Source: Clostridiales bacterium
Lineage (GTDB): Bacteria; Bacillota; Clostridia; Lachnospirales; UBA12420
DNA length: 12,640 nucleotides
Assembly: GCA_003452395.1 (NCBI GenBank)
Contig: DMOI01000053.1
Span: 1 to 12,640, forward strand
Direction of reading: 5' to 3'
Under the pieces are notes generated by a model. The model was not told where the DNA came from. It saw only the letters and a program-made list of their open reading frames with translations, and did no database searches. The translations under genes were made by a program, and so were the position numbers. Shown here piece after piece: positions 1-6,537 of the stretch. The stretch's first letter is position 1. The number at the start of each line of letters is the position of its first letter.

Positions 1-2
1 TA

Positions 3-59
3 TCAGTACGCACATTCTAATAAAGTAAACCCTTTTTTATTTTTTCTTTCCACTTTCAT
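3..59 (-). pseudogene. Truncated type IV prepilin / competence pseudopilin N-terminus, probably frameshifted
   Basis: An ATG at 59 opens an 18-residue frame, MKVERKNKKGFTLLECAY, ended by TGA at 3-5. The stretch KKGFTLLE is the type III leader recognised by prepilin peptidase: basic residues, then cleavage after Gly, then Phe and a Glu at mature position 5. In pilins and ComG-type pseudopilins this is followed by about 15 hydrophobic residues, but here the frame stops after Cys-Ala-Tyr. Moving to the neighbouring frame at GAATG gives Met-Cys-Val-Leu-Ile, a typical continuation, so a single missing A (GAAATG to GAATG) would explain the stop. An in-frame ATG at 71 is an alternative start, but AGAGG lies only one base before it. 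Only 2 bases remain before the edge, so the rest cannot be judged. It could be a true pseudogene, a sequencing error, phase variation or a chance peptide. Confidence 0.5.
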
Positions 60-336
60 TCTTTTCACCATTCCTCTTATTAAATTTTGCTATGATGTTT
101 TTTCTTAGTTTATATGTATTTCCTTGCTTTGTACTTTTTTATAGTCCGAGACTTGTCTGTTTTTGTAGTCTAAGCTTGAATCCTAGTATATCATGTAATA
201 TCTCTGCATCTGTATTTATGTAGCATTGCTTTATTTTACTTTTTTATAAACCTTAGCAATGGTAGACATCGGATAGAAGTTTCCCCTTTGGATTATTATT
301 ATATGATTTATATACTTTTATTTTAACTTTTTATAC
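60..336 (-). other. Long gene-free leader between murF promoter region and the prepilin start
   Basis: No convincing gene lies between murF and the prepilin-like start. From a promoter at 337-365, transcription would start near 330 and give an untranslated leader of about 260-270 nt. It holds a possible stem-loop (CATTGC at 224-229 with GCAATG at 256-261, plus ATGT 218-221 with ACAT 266-269, loop 230-255) and three short A-rich repeats. The longest reading frames are 30-35 codons and broken by TAA. I compared it from memory with c-di-GMP-I, c-di-GMP-II, preQ1, purine and SAM riboswitch cores and found no match. It is either an unrecognised cis-regulatory RNA or decayed sequence. Confidence 0.35.
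126..335 (-). repeat. Three imperfect A-rich repeats in the leader
   Basis: On the minus strand TATAAAAAAGTAAAATAAAGC (its plus copy spans 228-248) resembles units at 315-335 and 126-143. The 228-248 and 126-143 units share 12 identical bases (TATAAAAAAGTA at 237-248 and 132-143), and both then run into AAAGC. The units are 87 and 105 bases apart, both multiples of three, so they fall in one reading frame where each begins with TAA. The composition is so A-rich that chance similarity remains possible. Confidence 0.3.
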
Positions 337-365
337 ATAATATCATTTTATTTTTTCTTTTTCAA
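337..365 (-). promoter_or_regulatory. Sigma-A promoter with extended -10, upstream of the prepilin-like gene
   Basis: On the minus strand a -35 box TTGAAA (360-365) is separated by exactly 17 bases from a -10 box TATTAT (337-342). The -10 is preceded by TGA (343-345), an extended -10 TGn motif. This is five of six consensus bases at both boxes. It starts 21 bases after the murF stop codon and points away from murF, so it should drive the leader and prepilin-like gene rather than the mur genes. Confidence 0.65.
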
Positions 366-386
366 GTGTTTTTAGTTGTTTTTATT

Positions 387-1763
387 TTATTTATAGCTAT
401 CCCTTAAATAGCTTACTATCTCATTAAACCTATTTCCATTAGATGCCTTTATAAGCACTACATCATCTTGTCTAATCGTATTATCTAAAAATTCATATGC
501 TTTGTTTTTCTCTTTAAAATAATAAGATTCCTTTGAATCTTTTACTACATCATATGTATGTTTTACCTCATTACCTATCAAAATCACTACATCTATGGGC
601 TTGTCTTTTAAATATCTTCCCAATTCATCGTGCTTTTCTTTAGAAAAACTTCCGAGTTCTAGTATGTCTCCTAAAATAGCAATTTTTCTCCTATCACCAT
701 ATGTATTTATAGTTGTTTCTACTGCACTCATCATAGATAACAAACTCGCATTATAGCAGTCGTCGATAATTGTTATATTCTTATCAAAATTCATTATACT
801 ATATCTTCTACTCGGAAGTTGAAAATTCTTTATACCTTTCGCTATTTGTTTATTTGTTAGCTTAAATAACTTTCCAATCACAAAAGAAAACATAACTGGA
901 TACATTATATAATTTAATACATTATTCACTTCAAATTCAGCTATTTCATCATCAGAATTAATTCTGATTTTAGTAGATTCCCCATTTATGTGCTTTATAT
1001 CTTCAAGGTAGCAAGCATTTTCTTTATTCTCTCCTACATATACTACCTCATTATCTATACTTACTTTTCTTAAATACTCATCATCCCCATTTAAAATTAC
1101 TACTGCATCTTCTTTCATATGTGCAAAAATTTCACTTTTTGCTTTGAGTATTCCTTCTTTGCTTCCTAGATTGCCTATATGAGAGTCTCCTATATTAGTT
1201 ATCAGTGCTATATCTGGTTTTGCAACTTTACTCAACCTCTCTATCTCTCCGAAACTATTCATCCCCATTTCTAGTATTGCTATATCATATGTCTCATCTA
1301 TATTAAATACGGTGATAGGAAGTCCAACTTGATTATTATAATTTCCTTCTGTCTTTAAAACCTTGTATTTTTCACTTAAAACATTATATATCATGTCTTT
1401 TGTCGTTGTTTTCCCAACACTACCCGTTATTGCAATTATAGGTATTTTAAAGTTTTTTAAATACCCCTCTGCCATATCTAAAAAGGCTTGGTTTGTATCT
1501 TTTACTTTTATAATAAGTACATCTTTTTTGCTTATATTACTACTGACTTCTTTATCTGTAACAAACCCTTTGGCTCCCTTTGATACAACTTCTTCTATAA
1601 AGTTGTTACCATCCATAGTTTCACCTTTTATGGGAAAAAAAAAGTCACCAGGTTTTATGGTTCTTGAATCGGTTGATATATTATATATATCAACCGATTC
1701 ATTTTCACTTACTTTAGTGCCTTTTGTCCACTTTATAATATCTCTTTCATTTATCTTTTTCAT
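387..1763 (-). CDS. murF: UDP-N-acetylmuramoyl-tripeptide--D-alanyl-D-alanine ligase (MurF)
   Basis: Cytoplasmic ATP-dependent ligase that adds the D-Ala-D-Ala dipeptide to the UDP-MurNAc-tripeptide, the last cytoplasmic step of the muropeptide precursor. In the 458-residue product I see the Mur-ligase N-terminal domain (about 1-105, with STDSR at 30-34), the P-loop TGSVGKTT (113-120), EMGMNSFGEI (165-174), TNIGDSHIGNLGS (189-201) and LKAKSEIF (206-213), whose Lys209 should be the carbamylated lysine. The C-terminal domain has DDCYNAS (334-340) and GDILELGSFS (365-374). Many MurF proteins read NAN where this has NAS. The ATG at 1763 is preferred: AAGGG lies 6 bases upstream and ddl stops one base before it. 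An upstream TTG at 1781 would add six residues inside ddl and lacks support. It is the last gene of the cca-mur operon and no terminator hairpin follows. Confidence 0.96.
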   Translation of the reverse strand: MKKINERDIIKWTKGTKVSENESVDIYNISTDSRTIKPGDFFFPIKGETMDGNNFIEEVVSKGAKGFVTDKEVSSNISKKDVLIIKVKDTNQAFLDMAEGYLKNFKIPIIAITGSVGKTTTKDMIYNVLSEKYKVLKTEGNYNNQVGLPITVFNIDETYDIAILEMGMNSFGEIERLSKVAKPDIALITNIGDSHIGNLGSKEGILKAKSEIFAHMKEDAVVILNGDDEYLRKVSIDNEVVYVGENKENACYLEDIKHINGESTKIRINSDDEIAEFEVNNVLNYIMYPVMFSFVIGKLFKLTNKQIAKGIKNFQLPSRRYSIMNFDKNITIIDDCYNASLLSMMSAVETTINTYGDRRKIAILGDILELGSFSKEKHDELGRYLKDKPIDVVILIGNEVKHTYDVVKDSKESYYFKEKNKAYEFLDNTIRQDDVVLIKASNGNRFNEIVSYLRDSYK

Positions 1764-1764
1764 G

Positions 1765-2808
1765 TTAGTCCCTTCTTTCAAGTGCCAAATCTATCAATCT
1801 GTCTATAAGTTCTCTCTTGCTTATTCCTTCATGCTCCATCAGCATTGGATACATGCTTATTGGAGTAAACCCGGGTAATGTGTTGATTTCATTGAAGATT
1901 ACATCATTTGTACCATTCTCAACAAAAAAATCAAGTCTAGCCAATCCTTTACAATCTAATATTTTATATATTTCTTTTGTGTATTCTCTAATTTTATTTA
2001 TAGTACTCTCTTCTAAAGTTGTCGGTATTATAGCCTTTGAATCATCACTCACATACTTTGTTTCATAATCATAAAACTCTGCAGTATATGTTATTTCGCC
2101 TACAGTGCTGATAAGTGGATTTTCATTACCTAGTACCGCACATTCTACTTCTTTTCCTTTTATCCCTTCTTCTATTACTATTTTTTCATCATATTTAAAT
2201 GCTGTTTTTATTCCTTCTGCCAGCTCTTTATTATTTTTAACTTTAGATATCCCTATAGATGAACCACTATTGGCAGGTTTTATAAAACACGGGTATCCTA
2301 TTATCTTCTCAATAACTTCTATATCATATGTATCTTTTATTATCATATATCTTGCTTGTGGTATATTTATTATATCTATAATAATTTTAGTAAATGCCTT
2401 ATCCATGCATATAGCCGAACTAACCGTATTACAGCCTACGTACGGAATACCAGCGAGTTCTAGTAATCCTTGAATTTTCCCATCTTCTCCTGTATTTCCA
2501 TGAATTATGTTGAAAGCTACATCTACTTTAAATTCCTTCGTTCCTTCGTTTTCTAAAATCAGTAAGGTTTTTGAATTGTTTGGCAATATATACGCTTCTT
2601 TACCTTCATCTTCCCATGTTCCATCTTTTATTTTAGTCGAATTATAGTTTTCAAAAATTAGCCATTTCCCTTCCTTAGTAATTCCTAGTACAAACATATC
2701 GTATTTGCTTTTATCAATATTATCTATAATCATACTTGCTGATGTTCTTGAAACCTCATGCTCTGGTGATTTTCCTCCAAATATGACTAATAAATTCTTT
2801 TTAAGCAT
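1765..2808 (-). CDS. ddl: D-alanine--D-alanine ligase
   Basis: ATP-grasp ligase that joins two D-alanines to give the dipeptide used by MurF. The 347-residue length is normal. The N-terminal motif is VIFGGKSPEHEVS (8-20), with the conserved Glu16. Then come HGNTGEDGKIQGLLEL (103-118), the ATP-binding KPANSGSSIGISKV (177-190), the omega-loop YDYETKY (246-252) and the metal-binding NEINTLPGFTPISMYP (306-321). The Tyr-bearing omega-loop fits a normal D-Ala-D-Ala enzyme rather than a D-Ala-D-Lac ligase of the VanA kind, so nothing here suggests intrinsic vancomycin resistance. The start ATG has AGGGAG 8 bases upstream. murF begins one base after the stop, which implies translational coupling of the dipeptide maker with the dipeptide user. 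Confidence 0.96.
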   Translation of the reverse strand: MLKKNLLVIFGGKSPEHEVSRTSASMIIDNIDKSKYDMFVLGITKEGKWLIFENYNSTKIKDGTWEDEGKEAYILPNNSKTLLILENEGTKEFKVDVAFNIIHGNTGEDGKIQGLLELAGIPYVGCNTVSSAICMDKAFTKIIIDIINIPQARYMIIKDTYDIEVIEKIIGYPCFIKPANSGSSIGISKVKNNKELAEGIKTAFKYDEKIVIEEGIKGKEVECAVLGNENPLISTVGEITYTAEFYDYETKYVSDDSKAIIPTTLEESTINKIREYTKEIYKILDCKGLARLDFFVENGTNDVIFNEINTLPGFTPISMYPMLMEHEGISKRELIDRLIDLALERRD

Positions 2809-2830
2809 TTACCCATCTCCCTTTATAAGT

Positions 2831-2847
2831 CTAGTGCAAACCACTAG
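2831..2847 (-). repeat. Perfect inverted repeat at the murD-ddl junction
   Basis: CTAGTG (2831-2836) and CACTAG (2842-2847) are exact reverse complements around the 5-base loop CAAAC, and one arm contains the murD stop codon. No T-run follows on the minus strand, so it is not an intrinsic terminator. As RNA it would form a 6-bp hairpin about 22 bases before the ddl start, just upstream of its ribosome binding site. Confidence 0.5.
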
Positions 2848-4193
2848 CCACGAGCTACTAACTCTTTAAATTTCTCTCCTCTTTCCTTATAGTCCTTAAA
2901 AGCTCCAAAACTTGCAGAAGCAGGTGACATAAGACAAGTTTTACCTTTCTCAGTCATTTTCTTTGCTATACTTACCGCTTCTTCTAACCCCGTAAGATAT
3001 ATTACATTTTGATTCTCATTTCTATTATATGTCATGTCATATATTTTTTTGCCTGTATCATATATACATAATATATTCTTAACATCTGACTCTATCAAGA
3101 AGTCTGCAATCCCTTTATAATCCACACCCTTGTCATACCCTCCAACTATCAATGTATCTACATTTTTTAGTGCTTTTATTCCTTCCATAGTTGGCTCTGG
3201 TATTGTTGCTTGAGAATCATTGTAAAATCTTATTTCACCGTATGTACCTACATATTCTAATCTATGTGGCTCTGGCTTATAACTTTTTATACTATTTTCT
3301 ATGTTTTCATTACTTATATTGAGTAGTTTACAAACTAAAATTACAGCCATTATGTTATAAATGTTATGATCTCCTATTAGGTTTCTTTGCCCACTCAAGT
3401 TATAAATTTGCTCTCCATTATATGTGATATAGTCTTTCAAAATACATACATCAACACCTTGGGCGGTTCTTTGGCTTATACTTAGTTTTTTAGATTTAAC
3501 ATTTATATTATTTGCAAAACCATTTACTACCTCGTTATCTTTATTAAATATAAAAATATCGTTATCGTTTTGATGTCTTACAATATTAAACTTAGCTTTT
3601 TGATAGTTCTCAAGGGTTCCGTGATTGCTCAAATGATCTTTAAACATATTAAGCATTATTGCTATATGTGGGGAATTATTAATATATTCTAACTGAAATG
3701 ATGATAATTCATATACAATCACTGTATCTTCCTCTATATTATCTATTTGATCAAATGCTGGTATCCCTACATTTCCAACCAAAACTACATCCAATCCTGC
3801 ATTTTTAAATATGTGGGTCAACAAAGTAACTATTGTCGTTTTTCCTTTAGTACCTGTGACACCTATTATGTTTTTACTGTACTGCTTTAAAAACAAATCT
3901 GTCTGTGAAGTAATATTTTCTATATCATTTACACCTTCTAATATTATACCCGGACTTTTGATTACCATATCGTAGTCCTCTATACATTTTAGGTAATCTG
4001 CCCCCAAATGAAATGTTATGTTTTCATCAAGCTTTATCAGCTCATCATTTTTAACGTCCTCGTTTTTATCTGCAATACCTAAATGTATAGCTTTTAGTTC
4101 TTTCCTTATAAAATTATATGTTGACCTTCCTTCTCTTCCAAATCCAAGTATTAGTATTTTTTTATTTTTAATTTCGTCATATATGTTGTTCAT
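2844..4193 (-). CDS. murD: UDP-N-acetylmuramoyl-L-alanine--D-glutamate ligase (MurD)
   Basis: Cytoplasmic ligase that adds D-glutamate to UDP-MurNAc-L-Ala using ATP. The 449 residues show an N-terminal Rossmann-like domain (ILGFGREGRST, 15-25), the P-loop GVTGTKGKTT (111-120), YELSSFQLE (161-169), MFKDHLSNHGTLENYQKAK (183-201) with Lys201 as the likely carbamylated lysine, HRLEYVG (310-316), NDSQAT (325-330), GGYDKGVDY (351-359) and SPASASFGAFKDYKERG (423-439). The NDSQAT motif has Gln where E. coli MurD has the Lys of NDSKAT. The rest of the match is so clear that the family call is secure. A strong AGGAGG (4203-4208) lies 9 bases before the ATG. It follows murI by 50 bases, which pairs D-Glu production with D-Glu use. 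In many bacteria murD sits instead with mraY and ftsW in the main division and cell wall cluster. Confidence 0.95.
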   Translation of the reverse strand: MNNIYDEIKNKKILILGFGREGRSTYNFIRKELKAIHLGIADKNEDVKNDELIKLDENITFHLGADYLKCIEDYDMVIKSPGIILEGVNDIENITSQTDLFLKQYSKNIIGVTGTKGKTTIVTLLTHIFKNAGLDVVLVGNVGIPAFDQIDNIEEDTVIVYELSSFQLEYINNSPHIAIMLNMFKDHLSNHGTLENYQKAKFNIVRHQNDNDIFIFNKDNEVVNGFANNINVKSKKLSISQRTAQGVDVCILKDYITYNGEQIYNLSGQRNLIGDHNIYNIMAVILVCKLLNISNENIENSIKSYKPEPHRLEYVGTYGEIRFYNDSQATIPEPTMEGIKALKNVDTLIVGGYDKGVDYKGIADFLIESDVKNILCIYDTGKKIYDMTYNRNENQNVIYLTGLEEAVSIAKKMTEKGKTCLMSPASASFGAFKDYKERGEKFKELVARG

Positions 4194-4243
4194 TTACTTT
4201 TTCCTCCTCTATATGTATTTTATATTTATTTATTCACTTCATA

Positions 4244-5044
4244 CTACATTATATCTATGTTCTCTTCTATTTTAATATTTGCATCCTCAAACAGATTTTC
4301 AAAATATTTTTTATACATCTCACAGGAGTCACTAAAATATAATTCAGTACCGCCTCTAACATCATTACCATTTTGTATGTTCTTTTCCTTTATATCTTGT
4401 ATCACATACTCAACAATGGGTATGGAAGTATTAATTATCTTGACTTCACTATTAAAATATTTCTCGATACTATCTTCCCATGCTGTATAATGTGTACAAC
4501 CTAAAACTATAGCTTCTGGCTTTATTTTTTTATACTCGTTTAAACTGCTTTCTATTGCATCCTCAACCATCACCCCAGCTAATAGTCCTTTCTCTATAAT
4601 AGGAACAAAAAGTGGACATGCCCTCGAATAAACTTGTATGCTTTTTACTTCTTCTTTCATCTTTGTCTCGTATATATTGCTTTCTATTGTTGCCCTTGTT
4701 GCTATTACACCTATTTTATTAAATCCAGTTTTCTTAATATACGCTATAGTTGGGTCTATTACATCAGCAGTAGGAATTTGTGCAGTATCTTTTATTACAT
4801 CAAGTGCAACTGAACTCATAGTATTACACGCTATAACTATATATTTTACATTCTGTTTACATAAAAATTCAATTATTTGTTTTGCAAACTCTCTTATATT
4901 TTCTTTGGACTTATCTCCATATGGAACTCTTGCATTATCCCCAAAATATATTATATCCTCACTCGGAAGTCTTTCTCTAAGAAGCTTTACTACGGTAAGC
5001 CCTCCGAGTCCTGAATCTATTACTGCCACTTTTCTATTATCCAA
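4244..5044 (-). CDS. murI: Glutamate racemase
   Basis: Cofactor-independent racemase that interconverts L- and D-glutamate and supplies D-Glu for peptidoglycan. The 266-residue length is typical. Visible motifs are VIDSGLGGLTVVKLL (8-22) with Asp10, YFGDNARVPYG (33-43), IACNTMSS (71-78) carrying catalytic Cys73, RACPLFVPIIEKG (141-153) and LGCTHYTAW (181-189) carrying the second catalytic Cys183 and His185. The start is TTG: AGGAG (5053-5057) lies 8 bases upstream, and the only nearby ATG (in GAGATGG) is out of frame. A TTG start may keep expression low, but that is inference. It lies 63 bases after cca and 50 bases before murD. Confidence 0.96.
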   Translation of the reverse strand: MDNRKVAVIDSGLGGLTVVKLLRERLPSEDIIYFGDNARVPYGDKSKENIREFAKQIIEFLCKQNVKYIVIACNTMSSVALDVIKDTAQIPTADVIDPTIAYIKKTGFNKIGVIATRATIESNIYETKMKEEVKSIQVYSRACPLFVPIIEKGLLAGVMVEDAIESSLNEYKKIKPEAIVLGCTHYTAWEDSIEKYFNSEVKIINTSIPIVEYVIQDIKEKNIQNGNDVRGGTELYFSDSCEMYKKYFENLFEDANIKIEENIDIM

Positions 5045-5052
5045 CTTACCAT

Positions 5053-5057
5053 CTCCT
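5053..5057 (-). promoter_or_regulatory. Ribosome binding site that fixes the TTG start of murI
   Basis: AGGAG on the minus strand, 8 bases before TTG at 5042-5044. No in-frame ATG lies nearby and the conserved protein begins at once (Lys-Val-Ala-Val-Ile-Asp), so this site supports the TTG start. Confidence 0.7.
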
Positions 5058-5064
5058 AATTATC

Positions 5065-5081
5065 ACAAATTTCAAATTTGT
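5065..5081. repeat. 17-base perfect palindrome between cca and murI
   Basis: ACAAATTT (5065-5072), one central base, then AAATTTGT (5074-5081): a perfect 8-bp inverted repeat around one base. The symmetry is operator-like, and the single-base centre argues against a simple RNA hairpin. It lies in the 63-base gap just upstream of the murI ribosome binding site. I do not recognise it as the site of a known regulator, and AT-rich spacers can yield such repeats by chance. Confidence 0.4.
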
Positions 5082-5107
5082 TCATAAATTACTTACCACA
5101 ACCCTTA

Positions 5108-6448
5108 TTATTTTACTTGTCTTATTTTTTGTTTTTCCACCACTTCTATCAACTTCTCTTTCTCATTCATTTCTGGGTACTCAACCACCAACTTAAATAA
5201 TTTGTCTAGTATTATTCCTATTTCTTTACCTTCTATTATACCAATACCTATTAAGTCACTCCCATCTATTTTCATTTCTTTTTTAGAAATGCATTGTTGT
5301 TTTTCTTTAATTTCATAATATATTTTCTCTATTTCATGACTTTTGTTTATATTTTCTCTCTTCAACTCTAGATTTTTAGCGGAATCATCTGCTCTTTGTA
5401 CCTTGAGCAGGTCTAGAAAAACATCCTCTCCTATTTTTGAAACCGCCTTTCTTACCGATTTCTCTGTAGGGTTTATCCTGTAATCATGAAATCTTATAAG
5501 TCTTTTAATCTTTGCAATACTCTTATTATCAAATTTCAGTCTATTTAATATTTTACCTGCAAGCTCCTCACTTACTATCCCATGACCATAAAAATGCCCT
5601 ATTCCTTTATCATCAAAAGTCTTAGTATGGGGCTTGCCAAAATCATGTAAAAGCATAGTCCATCTTAGAACAGCTTCCTTTTCAATGTTTTTCACTGCTT
5701 CTATTGTATGATCTGCTACATCATATATGTGATAAGGATTATCTTGCTTAAACCCTATACATGGCAGAAACTCTGGTAATATGTACTCCATAAGACCTGA
5801 TTCGTACAAAATCATAACTTTTTCTGGGTAGCTTGATACCAATATTTTAGTTAATTCCTCTCTGATTCTCTCTGCACTCATATTTTTAATGAGCTTATTA
5901 TTTTGCTTTATTGCCTTGAATGTTTCATTTTCTATTTTAAACCCTAATTGTGCAGAAAACCTTATTGCCCTGAGCATACGCAAACCATCTTCATTAAATC
6001 TATCGTTTGGGTCCCCCACACATTTTATAATCTTTCTTTCTATATCTAACGTACCATCAAATAAATCTATAATTCCATCTATATCATTATATGCAATGGC
6101 ATTTATAGTGAAATCCCTTCTTTTTAAATCTTCCTCAATATCCTTTGTAAAAAACACCTCTTCTGGCCGCCTGTTATCAAGATAGTCACCATCTATCCTA
6201 TATGTCGTTACCTCTATAGCCTCTTTATCTATTAACACCGTAACAGTTCCGTGCTTAATACCAGTATCTATAGTCCGTTCAAATATTTTTTTAACTTCCT
6301 CGGGACAAGCAGACGTAGTTACATCCCAGTCATTCGGAGTTCTTCCCATAAGAGTGTCTCTAACACAACCCCCAACTATATAGGCTTCATACCCCTTACT
6401 TATTATCATCTCAACTACTAACTTTATATTTACCGGTATATTTATCAT
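5108..6448 (-). CDS. cca: CCA tRNA nucleotidyltransferase, class II, with HD domain
   Basis: Adds or repairs the 3' CCA end of tRNAs from CTP and ATP without a nucleic acid template. The 446-residue protein has the nucleotidyltransferase core with YIVGGCVRDTLMG (23-35), the metal-binding pair Asp40 and Asp42 (NDWDVTT, 39-45), RRDFTINAIAY (110-120), and the neck motif FNEDGLRMLRAIRFSAQLGF (151-170), whose Glu-Asp-x-x-Arg template is usual for selecting C and A. A second half carries an HD-type domain: DHTIEAV (246-252), LLHDFGKPHTK (266-276), GHG (288-290) and RFHD (319-322). HD-bearing forms can also have phosphohydrolase activity. It could be an A-adding or poly(A) polymerase relative, but no separate CC-adding enzyme is visible. 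The ATG has AGAGGG 6 bases upstream. It is the first gene after a strong promoter and leads the mur operon. Confidence 0.93.
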   Translation of the reverse strand: MINIPVNIKLVVEMIISKGYEAYIVGGCVRDTLMGRTPNDWDVTTSACPEEVKKIFERTIDTGIKHGTVTVLIDKEAIEVTTYRIDGDYLDNRRPEEVFFTKDIEEDLKRRDFTINAIAYNDIDGIIDLFDGTLDIERKIIKCVGDPNDRFNEDGLRMLRAIRFSAQLGFKIENETFKAIKQNNKLIKNMSAERIREELTKILVSSYPEKVMILYESGLMEYILPEFLPCIGFKQDNPYHIYDVADHTIEAVKNIEKEAVLRWTMLLHDFGKPHTKTFDDKGIGHFYGHGIVSEELAGKILNRLKFDNKSIAKIKRLIRFHDYRINPTEKSVRKAVSKIGEDVFLDLLKVQRADDSAKNLELKRENINKSHEIEKIYYEIKEKQQCISKKEMKIDGSDLIGIGIIEGKEIGIILDKLFKLVVEYPEMNEKEKLIEVVEKQKIRQVK

Positions 6449-6484
6449 AAGCTTCCCTCTTTCTTAAATATATTGCCTGCAAAT

Positions 6485-6513
6485 ATTATACTACATCTAC
6501 AATATTTTGACAA
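6485..6513 (-). promoter_or_regulatory. Sigma-A promoter of the cca-murI-murD-ddl-murF operon
   Basis: On the minus strand TTGTCA (-35, 6508-6513), a 17-base spacer, and a perfect TATAAT (-10, 6485-6490). Transcription should start near 6478, giving a leader of about 30 bases before the cca ATG at 6448. The -35 is partly inside an inverted repeat: ATTTTGA (6504-6510), loop CAACA, TCAAAAT (6516-6522). A regulator bound there would block the -35. No other comparable promoter was seen between here and murF. Confidence 0.8.
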
Positions 6514-6537
6514 CATCAAAATAAAAAAATCAAATCC

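Noticed and set aside
92..223. Plus-strand frame of 43 hydrophobic residues in the left intergenic region
   Set aside because: No ribosome binding site precedes the ATG, and the composition (Phe, Leu, Ser, Cys) is what the complement of A-rich DNA gives. It also lies opposite the predicted leader.
60..330. Known c-di-GMP-I or c-di-GMP-II riboswitch in the prepilin leader
   Set aside because: The class I core (GCAAAC with GACGCAAAG) and the class II core with GCAACCGACC are not present. A covariance search would be needed to exclude a divergent form.
1764..1781. TTG at 1781 as the murF start
   Set aside because: It would add six residues encoded inside ddl, while ATG at 1763 has AAGGG at good spacing and directly follows the ddl stop.
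1363..1878. 171-residue plus-strand frame opposite murF and ddl, and similar shorter plus-strand frames opposite the other genes
   Set aside because: They are antisense shadows of clearly conserved minus-strand genes, lack ribosome binding sites and show no protein family features.
5045..5075. Extended -10 (TGTGATAAT) as a murI promoter
   Set aside because: Transcription would begin at the ribosome binding site itself, leaving almost no leader, and the -35 position is poor.
6504..6537. Intrinsic terminator after comEC
   Set aside because: The T-rich stretch on the minus strand precedes the AT-only stem instead of following it, and there is no GC-rich hairpin.
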